From assembly GCF_000377565.1 (NCBI RefSeq), contig NZ_KB898354.1, positions 124,001-188,000 on the forward strand: DNA of 64,000 bases. Reading direction: 5' to 3'. Below, piece by piece: positions 44,359 to 51,568 of this stretch. Below the pieces are notes generated by a model that worked only from the letters and a program-made list of their open reading frames with translations, ran no database searches and was not told where the DNA came from. Position numbers and translations under genes: made by a program. Positions within the stretch are counted from its first letter, which is position 1, and each line of letters starts with the position of its first letter. This DNA is from Rhizobium sp. 2MFCol3.1. GTDB lineage: Bacteria; Pseudomonadota; Alphaproteobacteria; Rhizobiales; Rhizobiaceae.

Positions 44359-44448
44359 CAGACGCGGTGGTGGTTATTCATCGGGCCACGATTGATGCCC
44401 GCGCTGTTTGAATTGCCCTAGCTGCCCGGACTCAGTTAGGGCTTTTTC
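44359..44448 (+). ncRNA. Candidate short phage RNA (unit D)
   Basis: About 90 bases. Hairpin CGGGC/GCCCG, then terminator GCCCTAGCT/AGTTAGGGC with TTTTT (44415-44447). No coding potential seen. It ends against the stop of the leftward gene at 44447. Confidence 0.52.
44413..44448 (+). terminator. Intrinsic terminator of unit D
   Basis: Nine-pair stem with one G-T pair, ten-base loop and TTTTT. Confidence 0.85.
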
Positions 44449-44689
44449 ATGCCCGCTTATAGACGTTCTCCGGTGGTTCCTTCGGCAGCAATCGCACCCG
44501 GTTATGAGCTAGCAATTCAATCTGCTTCTGCGAGACCAGCCAGAACAAGGCGTTGACAATCTGCTCCTGCGTAAAGCCCAGATCCACAACGAGCGTCGGC
44601 CCAATCTCCAGCAAATTGATGGGTTCAAACCCGGCTTTCTCCTGCAAAAGAGAGCAAATGGTTTCGCTTAGTTCTGATGAGTTTGCCAT
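44447..44689 (-). CDS. Small phage protein, unknown
   Basis: 80 residues, reading MANSSELSETICSLLQEKAG then an amphipathic helical part, LGFTQEQIVNALFWLVSQKQ, that looks like a small winged-helix or helical bundle. It is the only leftward gene here, convergent with unit D and divergent from the endonuclease gene. A DNA-binding regulator is possible but unproven. Confidence 0.6.
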   Translation of the reverse strand: MANSSELSETICSLLQEKAGFEPINLLEIGPTLVVDLGFTQEQIVNALFWLVSQKQIELLAHNRVRLLPKEPPENVYKRA

Positions 44690-44746
44690 AAAACCAGCCT
44701 AGAACAAAACGGAAACAAAGGCAATGCCCGCGACATAACTAGTGGC

Positions 44747-45103
44747 ATGACAACACCTAGCTATCGCAACAATCTGGAAAAGAAAGTCGGAGAAATCCTC
44801 GGCAATTCCTACGAGTATGAAGCCCGCAAATTCCCATACACAGAGACGAAACACCGAACATATCTGCCTGACTTCATCGATGAGAAAGCCAAGCGCATAA
44901 TCGAAACAAAGGGCTTTTTCCCATCCACGGACAGGTCCAAGATGAAAGCAGTACGAGCGGCATACCCGGATTGGGAAATCGTTCTTGTTTTCAGCAATCC
45001 CAGCGCCACAATCAGCAAGCAGAGCAAGACCACGTATAAGGAGTGGGCTGAGAACAACGGCTTTGTCGTATGGGATCATCTTCCTTTGACGAACAAACGT
45101 TAG
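44747..45103 (+). CDS. Phage endonuclease I, T7 gp3-like Holliday junction resolvase
   Basis: 118 residues. Catalytic residues of T7 endonuclease I are all matched: Glu11 (LEKKVG), Asp42 (YLPDFI), Glu53 and Lys55 (IIETKGFF). Following DWEIVLVFSNP and TTYKEWAENNGF fit the family. It cleaves branched DNA during recombination and packaging. Size is close to the T7 enzyme (149) without its basic C-terminal tail. Confidence 0.88.
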   Translation: MTTPSYRNNLEKKVGEILGNSYEYEARKFPYTETKHRTYLPDFIDEKAKRIIETKGFFPSTDRSKMKAVRAAYPDWEIVLVFSNPSATISKQSKTTYKEWAENNGFVVWDHLPLTNKR

Positions 45104-45213
45104 CCGTCGGAAAGGTCGTGAAGCAGGCAGGAACGGAAATAACCGCAATTCCGATTGGAACACTGCGCATTCCGATCAGTACGATATCAGGGCTGCAATC
45201 CACTTCCCATTAA
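45070..45213 (+). CDS. Possible small overlapping phage gene
   Basis: 47 residues (MGSSSFDEQTLAVGKVVKQA...), starting 34 bases inside the end of the endonuclease gene in another frame and ending at TAA 45211. Composition looks protein-like, but there is no clear ribosome site and no recognised family. Confidence 0.35.
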   Translation: MGSSSFDEQTLAVGKVVKQAGTEITAIPIGTLRIPISTISGLQSTSH

Positions 45214-45397
45214 CTCAACACACCAACCGGCCCGCAGCCAGTTGCCCGCCGATATTTCCGCACCAAAACGGTCAGGAATTCGTCACGCGCGTTATTTCCA
45301 CTTGGGTCAAAGGGCAACCGAAAAGATCGCTCGCCCTTTAAAAAGTTTGGCAGCAGACAACGGATAGTTAACCGATGTCACAAGGACGCTGCAACCA

Positions 45398-46042
45398 ATG
45401 CAACCACAACAGTATGTCGCATATTACCGTGTATCCACTCAGAAGCAGGGTGCAGACGGATTGGGGATCGAAGCGCAGCGCAATGCTGTAGCGGCTTTCG
45501 CCAATGGCAATGTAATAGCCGAGTTCACCGAAGTTGAGTCCGGGGGCAAAAACGACCGGCCACAGATCGCATTGGCCCTAGATCATGCAAAGGCGAACAA
45601 GGCCACGCTGCTTATTGCGAAGATGGACCGGCTGTCTCGCAACTCCGCTTTCATTAACAATTTGCTGGAAGCCGGTGTAGACTTTATTGCGGTGGATCAG
45701 CCGCATGCCACTCCACTCACAATACGTATCCTTGCAGCTGTCGCACAGGAGGAACGCGAACAGATCAGCAAGCGGGTCAAAGTGGCTCTGGCCGTGGCGA
45801 AATCTCGTGGGGTCAAACTTGGCGGCGCCCATCCCGATAAAATCGCTAAAGCAGATGCCTTCGCCGGATCGCTTCAAGAAGTCCTACAGGGGCTCATAGA
45901 CAGCGGCATCGACACGCCAGCAGCAATTGCTAAAGCCCTTAACGCCGCCGCTATACGGACGCCACGTGGTGCGGAATGGGGTACCGGTCAAGTTGTTCGT
46001 CTTCTCCGTCGCATGGAGAAAAAAGATTGCTCGCTTGAGTAA
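45398..46042 (+). CDS. Serine recombinase (resolvase/invertase family), probable integrase
   Basis: 214 residues. N-terminal catalytic domain: YYRVSTQKQGADGLGIEAQR with the nucleophile Ser13 region, LLIAKMDRLSRN (RxSR), then long helix LAAVAQEEREQISKRVKVAL. C-terminal ~60 residues form a helix-turn-helix (TPAAIAKALNAAAIRTPRG, then WGTGQVVRLLRRM). It is the only recombinase in view, so the likely enzyme for integration, though it is small compared with large phage serine integrases and could instead invert or resolve DNA. Confidence 0.85.
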   Translation: MQPQQYVAYYRVSTQKQGADGLGIEAQRNAVAAFANGNVIAEFTEVESGGKNDRPQIALALDHAKANKATLLIAKMDRLSRNSAFINNLLEAGVDFIAVDQPHATPLTIRILAAVAQEEREQISKRVKVALAVAKSRGVKLGGAHPDKIAKADAFAGSLQEVLQGLIDSGIDTPAAIAKALNAAAIRTPRGAEWGTGQVVRLLRRMEKKDCSLE

Positions 46043-46125
46043 ATCTCCGGTTGCCCTGTTCCCGTTCTGGTAGCAGGACCGAAGCACGGCAGCAATGGTG
46101 CTGCTGGTGCAAAGGACTAAACGAA

Positions 46126-46506
46126 ATGGCAAACGCTCTCGAACTTCTCAAGTCTTCCGCAACGACCGGTGTTGTCGGTGGTCAGAGCCCGCTGGAAATC
46201 TTCTACAGCAAACTCGACGCACAGGTGAAGTTGGCCGGTGAAGTCAAGGAAGGCAAGCAGATCAACACACGGTCGCTGTGGTTCCGCAAAGACGCACAGG
46301 GCTATGTTGTCCGCATCGGTCGCAACGCTTTCGAGATCGCAGGCAGCAAGTTGTTCCGTGCAAAGGATCTCGATGAGGTCGTGGCACTGCTGAAGGCTGC
46401 GAAGGAAGCAATCGGCGCTGATGAAAAGTTGCAGGCCGCAATCGCCAAGCACTCGGCTGAACGCAGCGCTCGGCTGAAGGCTGGTCGCGCTAAGAAGGCA
46501 AAGTAA
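46126..46506 (+). CDS. Phage protein of unknown function
   Basis: 126 residues from ATG 46126. Central segment INTRSLWFRKDAQGYVVRIG suggests a small beta domain; the C-terminal 60 residues are a basic Ala/Lys helix ending RLKAGRAKKAK, fit for DNA binding. It follows the recombinase gene in the same direction and ends at an intrinsic terminator. Could be a recombination directionality factor or nucleoid-type protein; not recognisable as either. Confidence 0.65.
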   Translation: MANALELLKSSATTGVVGGQSPLEIFYSKLDAQVKLAGEVKEGKQINTRSLWFRKDAQGYVVRIGRNAFEIAGSKLFRAKDLDEVVALLKAAKEAIGADEKLQAAIAKHSAERSARLKAGRAKKAK

Positions 46507-46533
46507 ACGCTGGTCTGATTGCGCAATCGGATC

Positions 46534-46564
46534 GAGCCCCGGCTGAAAGGCTGGGGCTTTTCCA
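46534..46564 (+). terminator. Intrinsic terminator
   Basis: AGCCCCGGC with GGCTGGGGCT around TGAAA, followed by TTTTCC. Confidence 0.88.
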
Positions 46565-46870
46565 TGCTCTGCAACGTATGGCCTGGCACAACTGCGCACG
46601 CACTCACTGAGTCCTTAGGAGCGTCATACACTGCGATGGCTGCATAGTTTGCACCAGCATGTAGGGCAGGGCTCACGCAAGTCCTGAGGTAATCTGAGGA
46701 CTCTGCACGCTTACGTCGATGGGTCCACAGGACAGTCTCTGGCTGGCTCTAGCCGTCCACGCTGCATTACACATGTGGGCTCACCATCGTAGCGGATGGG
46801 CGTCTACTGGTCCCGCTGACTGTTTTCTATGCGGGAATCTGCCCATAGGCCCCCCTGCGCCCGCCCATAA
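46565..46870 (+). ncRNA. Candidate structured non-coding RNA region
   Basis: About 300 bases without any open frame and of higher GC than the phage average. Consecutive hairpins can be drawn: GCA-AGTCCT/AGGACT-C-TGC (46677-46706); GGAC with GTCC enclosing GGCT/AGCC (46730-46758); CCATC/GATGG (46783-46799); TCCCGC/GCGGGA (46810-46836). Strand is uncertain. Density of stems without genes suggests a functional RNA or a replication or packaging site. Confidence 0.45.
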
Positions 46871-46984
46871 AAACCTCTATACTGCGCCAACCATTTGATA
46901 TGATTTTTAAAAGTTTCAGCAGTCAGCGTTTTAATCGGCTCTTAAAAATCTCCGCGCTATGCATGGCGACCCATAGGAGCAACC
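46871..46984. other. AT-rich leader before 46985
   Basis: Contains two runs of TTTTTAAAA and CTTAAAAATC type and ends with CATAGGAGCAACC before the ATG. Likely holds the promoter for 46985; no TAAATA motif. Confidence 0.4.
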
Positions 46985-47515
46985 ATGTCCAATCCCATCG
47001 AAGAAGTTGAACTCGAATATGCCTGCCGCATTTTCGAGGACCGCGTGACGTATTATAAGGAAGCCAAGCACGATCTCGGCGTTATCAACGAGTTTCCCGC
47101 AGCTATCGCGAAAAGCCATCCCCGTTACCAGATGCTCCGTGATCAAGTGCATCGCTACGAAACAGCGTTCTATGATCATCCACTTTTAGAGTCAGTGGAT
47201 GCAACCGAAAAACTCGTCTTCTTCCTCGGTTACAACACGATTGCGCTGATCGATTGGACCCTCAAGCAACCGCCATTCGGGACATTTCCGAAATCGCGCC
47301 AGCTAACTGAAACCGCTCGCATGGGTATCAAGACCGAGTTGGAGAAACGGATTGCCGGCAGCTTGTCGATCTACTTCTTCGAAAGCCTCGATTTCATGAA
47401 GAAGAACCGGAAATCGCTGTCTCCGTTGGATTGGATCGGCGTCTATATCGTCGCTGACAAGAATCAGGCGATGCAGCTGAAACTTGGGTTCAGCGACGAT
47501 ATAATCTTCATGTGA
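46985..47515 (+). CDS. Phage protein of unknown function
   Basis: 176 residues, preceded by TAGGAGCAACC. Helical N-terminal half; the C terminus SPLDWIGVYIVADKNQAMQLKL resembles the AMLFKL endings of the left-arm small proteins. Convergent with 47520, no terminator between. Role unknown. Confidence 0.65.
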   Translation: MSNPIEEVELEYACRIFEDRVTYYKEAKHDLGVINEFPAAIAKSHPRYQMLRDQVHRYETAFYDHPLLESVDATEKLVFFLGYNTIALIDWTLKQPPFGTFPKSRQLTETARMGIKTELEKRIAGSLSIYFFESLDFMKKNRKSLSPLDWIGVYIVADKNQAMQLKLGFSDDIIFM

Positions 47516-47519
47516 TCGC

Positions 47520-48029
47520 TCAGATAACGATATCGCGGGTCATGACTGCGAGCGCCCGATCTCGATCAGCTGTCGAGTGGAAGCCAACAAACGCATAAAA
47601 CGCGCAGAGGTCCAATGGATCGACTTCCGATAGATCGTAGGATTCTGACCAGTCCTTCGCAAAGAAGTCGAACGGATTGTCGTTGGACCCATCGAAGCTG
47701 ACGAATGCAATCACAGACACCGTATCGATACAGATGGCTTTTGCCGGTTCGATTGATGCGTCTGCGATAGTCGCGAAATAATCTGGGCCGAGACCTCGCA
47801 TATCGTAGGCGACCCAAACCAGCTCCGGTCTGAAAATCTTCTGAAACTCAGCTGAGTCTGCAACATGTGTGCCGTATGCAATCGAGATCTCACTCCGGCT
47901 CCGCTTGCCTTCGTGAACCGAACCAGCCTCAACGAGTACACGCCCGGTCACGCCCTCTTTGCCCATTGCTGCTGTAAAATCTGCGATTGCGTCCGCTGTA
48001 TCAACGGGCTTGCTAAAATAGTATGCCAA
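47520..48029 (-). CDS. Phage protein of unknown function
   Basis: 169 residues, leftward. A mixed alpha/beta protein (AYGTHVADSAEFQKIF; VSVIAFVSFDGSNDNPFDFF) ending AFYAFVGFHSTADRDRALAV, a weak echo of the strand-helix ending of other phage small proteins. No family recognised. Upstream, a hairpin separates it from the next leftward operon. Confidence 0.62.
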   Translation of the reverse strand: MAYYFSKPVDTADAIADFTAAMGKEGVTGRVLVEAGSVHEGKRSRSEISIAYGTHVADSAEFQKIFRPELVWVAYDMRGLGPDYFATIADASIEPAKAICIDTVSVIAFVSFDGSNDNPFDFFAKDWSESYDLSEVDPLDLCAFYAFVGFHSTADRDRALAVMTRDIVI

Positions 48030-48058
48030 TTTTTGCTCCTGTGCTTATGGCGCGTTGA

Positions 48059-48091
48059 TAACCGGGGAGGCTTAAAAATCTCCCCGGTTTG
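48059..48091 (-). terminator. Terminator between leftward operons
   Basis: ACCGGGGA pairs with TCCCCGGT around a 12-base A-rich loop; T-run on the rightward side. It likely ends the 49209-48097 operon. Confidence 0.7.
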
Positions 48092-48096
48092 TCTGG

Positions 48097-48279
48097 TTAA
48101 CGGTTGTCCCATTTCCGGGTCATCGCCCGCATGAAGGTATCAACCGGCACGACTTGGCTCTGTAGCGCCCGTTGCAGCCGAGCGACCTCACTGCCACGAC
48201 CGAAGCGGAACGCCTCTGCTACGCTCCGACTAGTCGTTGCCCTGCCGCCGACCTTGATGTTGCGGATTTTCTTCGCCAT
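48097..48279 (-). CDS. Small basic phage protein
   Basis: 60 residues from ATG 48279, which overlaps the stop of the upstream gene (ATGA). Arg/Lys-rich (KKIRNIKVGGRATTSRSVAE; RAMTRKWDNR). Last gene of a four-gene leftward operon. Role unknown. Confidence 0.6.
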   Translation of the reverse strand: MAKKIRNIKVGGRATTSRSVAEAFRFGRGSEVARLQRALQSQVVPVDTFMRAMTRKWDNR

Positions 48280-48548
48280 CAGTGCAAATCCCTCTTCACC
48301 GAGAGATTGCGGCATTCGTCCATCAGCTCTTCGATTGCCTCGACAGTCGCGTCATCAAGATCGTTGACGACCGTTTGCGCGAAATAGATTGCTACCGCGC
48401 TGTTGTCCTCGTGGAAGACAAGCGCCATCATTAGATCCAATGCGCGTTGATCCTTCTCCAGAAGCTGGATGAATTTGCTGTTGATCCTCTTGCGAAGGCG
48501 CGTGACGCTCTTCGGGAGTTCAGCTGAGGTTACACCGGCCATCTTCAT
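48279..48548 (-). CDS. Small helical phage protein
   Basis: 89 residues from ATG 48548, chosen because AAGGAGGCAAGCC precedes it. Basic start (VTRLRKRINSKFIQLLEKDQ), acidic end (NDLDDATVEAIEELMDECRN). Overlaps both neighbours. Role unknown. Confidence 0.6.
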   Translation of the reverse strand: MKMAGVTSAELPKSVTRLRKRINSKFIQLLEKDQRALDLMMALVFHEDNSAVAIYFAQTVVNDLDDATVEAIEELMDECRNLSVKRDLH

Positions 48549-48853
48549 GGCTTGCCTCCTTGTGCGAGCCACGCCCGATAGACGGCGACCACCTGCGTTT
48601 CGACCTTGTCGAAGTTCTTCAACGGGAACATGCAGGGAATGCCAGCCCCACGGATGCCGCTCTTCAGGTCAGCGACGACATGCTTCTTCGCCGTGTTCAT
48701 GAAGATGATCTTTGCCTTGTCATCGGTGAATGTCGCATCAAGAAAAGGGACGAGGCTCGGCTTCTTGATCCAATCCGGCCTGAACCAGTTGATGAAGTGA
48801 CCATCGAAGTATGTTGTGCGCTGGGGGAGAAGTGGAAAGCCCTTGAGACTCAT
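48545..48853 (-). CDS. Phage protein, paralogue of 48850
   Basis: 102 residues. FINWFRPDW, LVPFLDATF and MFPLKNFDKVETQVVAVYRA align by eye with the next gene upstream (ISWFGIDAG, VIPFLDTF, MFPIQGVAAFEPAVVEVFQ), so the pair arose by duplication. Four-base overlaps on both sides. Role unknown. Confidence 0.65.
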   Translation of the reverse strand: MSLKGFPLLPQRTTYFDGHFINWFRPDWIKKPSLVPFLDATFTDDKAKIIFMNTAKKHVVADLKSGIRGAGIPCMFPLKNFDKVETQVVAVYRAWLAQGGKP

Positions 48854-49209
48854 GCCTGACCTCCTTCGCTCGAAAGGTAGTCCTGAAAGACCTCGACAAC
48901 AGCCGGTTCGAATGCCGCTACGCCCTGAATGGGAAACATAGCGAGTTCGCCCAGCGCAGCTTCTTCAATGTTGTCGATGTGATCTACATACAGAATGCCG
49001 CTACCGATCACAGCGCCGATTGTTTTCGTCGCGAATGTCGGGCGGAACGTATCGAGAAAGGGAATGACAAACACGGTGTCAGAGCCAGCGTCGATTCCAA
49101 ACCAGCTGATGGTGTGGTTGTTGAACTCAGTCTGAAAGAGTGGGTTGGCGGTCAGGCCAAGTACAAGCCGCTTATGCGGTGCAAGATTAGTCACGGGAGA
49201 ACGCTCCAT
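48850..49209 (-). CDS. Phage protein, paralogue of 48545
   Basis: 119 residues. First gene of the leftward four-gene operon. Beta-rich core with PFLDTF and an acidic C terminus (EVFQDYLSSEGGQA). See 48545 for the shared segments. No promoter motif of the TAAATA type upstream. Role unknown. Confidence 0.65.
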   Translation of the reverse strand: MERSPVTNLAPHKRLVLGLTANPLFQTEFNNHTISWFGIDAGSDTVFVIPFLDTFRPTFATKTIGAVIGSGILYVDHIDNIEEAALGELAMFPIQGVAAFEPAVVEVFQDYLSSEGGQA

Positions 49210-49651
49210 AGGTGATCGTTTCCGCTGCCGGATGGCAAGCGGACAAGCACAGGGAACGTCATGGTTCCGAATGTCTTGGTGGTCACAGAGAGATTTGAAC
49301 TCTCAGCCAGCGGCACCCTGCCAGACCTACGATCACGTGATGAAACGTGAAGGCCGAGGTATAAGCCGTGGCTCTGGAAACCGTCAATATAAAAATTATC
49401 GATTGGTTAACGCCGCCGAGCCGAATCATTTGCCGGTCAACGCGAGGTGGAATGACCTGTCTTTGTCTCAATGTAGAACATAGCGCGAATATCTTCTCTC
49501 AAGTAATCACGAGGGAAGGCCGAAAAGCATGAGAACAAAAGAAGAATTGCTATCTTTTTTCGGGATGACGGCCAAAATGAGAAGATTCCACTTGCCAGAC
49601 CTTCGACACTGATGGTTAATCACCATCACAAAAGTTGAATCGGCGGAACCA
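49210..49651. other. Non-coding spacer with tRNA-like piece
   Basis: 442 bases between divergent genes. It contains a tRNA 3'-half-like sequence (49277-49304) and a possible 27-codon leader frame at 49529-49612 with GAGGGAAGG upstream. Otherwise AT-rich, likely holding promoters both ways. Confidence 0.5.
49277..49304 (-). tRNA. tRNA 3'-half-like sequence (partial)
   Basis: Read leftward: a T-arm GAGAG-TTCAAAT-CTCTC with canonical TTC and A58, then acceptor TGTGACC, A and CCA. No matching GGTCACA 5' acceptor or normal anticodon arm was found upstream, so this is a fragment or decoy rather than a working tRNA. Confidence 0.3.
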
Positions 49652-50185
49652 ATGGCAAGCGAACTTGATCTTATCAGGCAACGGCGAAAGGAAGTCGAGG
49701 AGGAAATTTCCCTTCTCAATGAGAAGATCATTGTGAAGATGAAAGAGATGGAGAGGCTAGAAATCGCTTGGAACGTGCTTGCCGAATTGACTGGTGGGAT
49801 TAAGCCCTCCACGTCAACACACCGTATTTTCGATAAGGGGAGGGCACTGCGTCAGAAGCGCTTTAGGGCGAAAAGGAAGACCATGCCAGAGAAGATTCTA
49901 GCTGGGCTCGCGCTGGCTGAAAAGGATCACAAAGTCGGTCTTAGGCCGAAAGAAATTCATCGCGCGATCATCGCTTCCGATGATCCAGACGCAGACATTG
50001 GCCGAGTTAACGCAGTTGCTTGGCGAATGTGGAAAGCAGGCACGATAGAGCGCGACGATCAGTCTCGGTACTCGCTGCCTAAAACGAGTAATGCCGTCGA
50101 TCCAGTGCTTGGGGAAGACGAGGAATCGACGGCATTAGAACCCAGTGCGGATGGCCGTTTAGCCGGTCCAGGAGGTGGTACATGA
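49652..50185 (+). CDS. Coiled-coil plus winged-helix-like protein
   Basis: 177 residues. N-terminal coiled coil (RRKEVEEEISLLNEKIIVKM), basic middle (KRFRAKRKTMPEKILAGLAL), then a helix-turn-helix-like part with GLRPKEIHRAIIA and NAVAWRMWKAGTIERDDQ resembling a winged helix with a wing at the end. A transcription regulator acting as a dimer is likely. It is the only rightward gene among leftward ones, as expected of a repressor or control gene. Confidence 0.6.
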   Translation: MASELDLIRQRRKEVEEEISLLNEKIIVKMKEMERLEIAWNVLAELTGGIKPSTSTHRIFDKGRALRQKRFRAKRKTMPEKILAGLALAEKDHKVGLRPKEIHRAIIASDDPDADIGRVNAVAWRMWKAGTIERDDQSRYSLPKTSNAVDPVLGEDEESTALEPSADGRLAGPGGGT

Positions 50186-50206
50186 GAAGAGCCTAAACTC
50201 TAACCA

Positions 50207-50236
50207 TGTGACGGGCGATCAATTTCGCCCGTCACT
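50207..50236 (+). terminator. Terminator between convergent genes
   Basis: GTGACGGGCG and CGCCCGTCAC form a ten-pair stem with an eight-base loop, followed by TCATTTG; overlaps the stop of the leftward gene. Confidence 0.8.
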
Positions 50237-50675
50237 CATTTGTAGCGATTTGGTTTGAATCGGTCAACGATTCTATAACGGTCGCCTCGATCAGCGGGAC
50301 AGTTTCAGCTTGCGTAAGCGCTAGTTCAGCGTTTCGCTTATCCAGTGCTAGAAGAAGATCTGACCAATTCTGCTTGTGGTTCACATCGACATCGACTGTT
50401 TGCTTTGGCGCGCCCCATCCACGGTTCAACAGGGAGTTCGCTGCGTTCACAACAGCGGCGGCATTATGTTTGGGGTCGTCAACCGTTCGGACGACTTTCA
50501 CCAGCGCCTCGACCGCCTCTACCGTGTAGCATTTCGCCAGCTCGGTAGCATCTCGCTTCTCCTGCTTGACCTCTTCCGTGTCGGGCTTACGGCCAGCCGG
50601 GTTGCCAGATTTGCCCTTTTGAAACTGCGCAGCTTTCTGTGTGCGTGTTCTTTCTGTCTGGTTATTCGCTGGCAT
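50232..50675 (-). CDS. DUF5681-domain protein, possible small terminase
   Basis: 147 residues from ATG 50675, overlapping the previous stop (TGATG). The start region has FQKGKSGNPAGRKPDTEEVK, the DUF5681 motif; such domains occur at the N terminus of phage packaging-related proteins. The remaining helical part (VEALVKVVRTVDDPKHNAAA; LLNRGWGAP) resembles small terminase-like proteins. No other small terminase is seen next to the large subunit at 52497, although this gene is leftward. Confidence 0.55.
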   Translation of the reverse strand: MPANNQTERTRTQKAAQFQKGKSGNPAGRKPDTEEVKQEKRDATELAKCYTVEAVEALVKVVRTVDDPKHNAAAVVNAANSLLNRGWGAPKQTVDVDVNHKQNWSDLLLALDKRNAELALTQAETVPLIEATVIESLTDSNQIATNE

Positions 50676-50806
50676 CACTTTACCTCTTTGATCACGGCCT
50701 CGACGTGCACATGAAGGGGCAACCAGTATGACATCGATGTGCCGCGCTTCGAGTTGAGGAACTGAACAAGCAGGTCTTTCAGCAGGCGTTTTTCGCTCTT
50801 AGTCAT
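50675..50806 (-). CDS. Very small phage protein
   Basis: 43 residues (MTKSEKRLLKDLLVQFLNSK...). Linked to both neighbours by TGATG stop/start overlaps, with GGAGGTGG upstream, which argues that it is real. Role unknown. Confidence 0.6.
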   Translation of the reverse strand: MTKSEKRLLKDLLVQFLNSKRGTSMSYWLPLHVHVEAVIKEVK

Positions 50807-51060
50807 CAGCCACCTCCAAACAAGCGTTCGATCACCGACGGCTTTTCAGCCTCACGTTCTAGCTCGGCAATCTTCCGCTCTACGCGTCGGAGTTCTCGAA
50901 CGCTGTCATGATGACAAAAGAGAGCCTTATTGTATGCGGCGATACGAGCATGATCCCCATCGTGCAGACCTTTGCGTGCTGTTTCCAGCTTCAGTTTTGC
51001 TTCAACCGCTCGTACTTGCAAAGTCGTCAGGTAATTGCGTTCGATATCAAGAGAGGTCAT
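50806..51060 (-). CDS. Small coiled-coil phage protein
   Basis: 84 residues, charged helix throughout (VRAVEAKLKLETARKGLHDG; VRELRRVERKIAELEREAEK) ending in a hydrophobic VIERLFGGG. Starts 14 bases inside the end of 51047. Could be a scaffold or spanin-like coil; not determined. Confidence 0.6.
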   Translation of the reverse strand: MTSLDIERNYLTTLQVRAVEAKLKLETARKGLHDGDHARIAAYNKALFCHHDSVRELRRVERKIAELEREAEKPSVIERLFGGG

Positions 51061-51373
51061 TGCTCACCTCCACGGATGGAATGATCTTGCCGCCGACATT
51101 GTGGACGAAGAAGTCTTCATCGTTCGGATTTTCGAAATCGATGGTGAAACTGCCAGCCAAATCAGGCGGCACATTCGTTGGACTACCTGTCACGATCACG
51201 TCGGCAATGATGAAGGTCTTGCCTTGCATATGCTTGCGGACCCACCCGCCGTAACGACGCTCGATCCATTCACTGACGACATCGGCGTGTGTCTTGGAAG
51301 GATTGTTGTCGATCTCGGCCTTGATTTCTCCGCGCATATGACCGCCCGCGATGTTGAATAGAACTTTGCTCAT
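51047..51373 (-). CDS. Phage protein of unknown function, first gene of leftward operon
   Basis: 108 residues. ATG preceded by GGGAAAGGGAGTGCTTT and, 18 bases upstream, by a leftward TAAATA motif. Contains KTFIIADVIVTGSPTNVPPD and an acidic C terminus. Role unknown. Confidence 0.62.
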   Translation of the reverse strand: MSKVLFNIAGGHMRGEIKAEIDNNPSKTHADVVSEWIERRYGGWVRKHMQGKTFIIADVIVTGSPTNVPPDLAGSFTIDFENPNDEDFFVHNVGGKIIPSVEVSNDLS

Positions 51374-51390
51374 AAAGCACTCCCTTTCCC

Positions 51391-51400
51391 GTATTTACCG
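51391..51400 (-). promoter_or_regulatory. TAAATA-type phage promoter motif
   Basis: Leftward CGGTAAATAC, for the operon 51373-50232. Confidence 0.6.
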
Positions 51401-51476
51401 GGAAAGCGCTTTTTGCAGCCGGAACGTCGTTGGCCCCTGTTTGGCTTCTATAAGAGCCCCTGATTGGGCGTCGTCC

Positions 51477-51485
51477 GGTAAATAT
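51477..51485 (+). promoter_or_regulatory. TAAATA-type phage promoter motif
   Basis: Rightward GGTAAATAT, 84 bases before the holin-like gene; divergent from the motif at 51391. Confidence 0.55.
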
Positions 51486-51568
51486 TGGATCGCATTTCAT
51501 AACAGATCGGGCAGGGCAGAATGTTCATCGACCACACACACAAAGGGACATTCCAGGCGGTGCCTGTT

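Noticed and set aside
49145..49483. 112-codon rightward frame
   Set aside because: It reads through the start of the leftward operon and the tRNA-like piece in antisense; products with RDLNSQP are a known artefact of reading tRNA regions.
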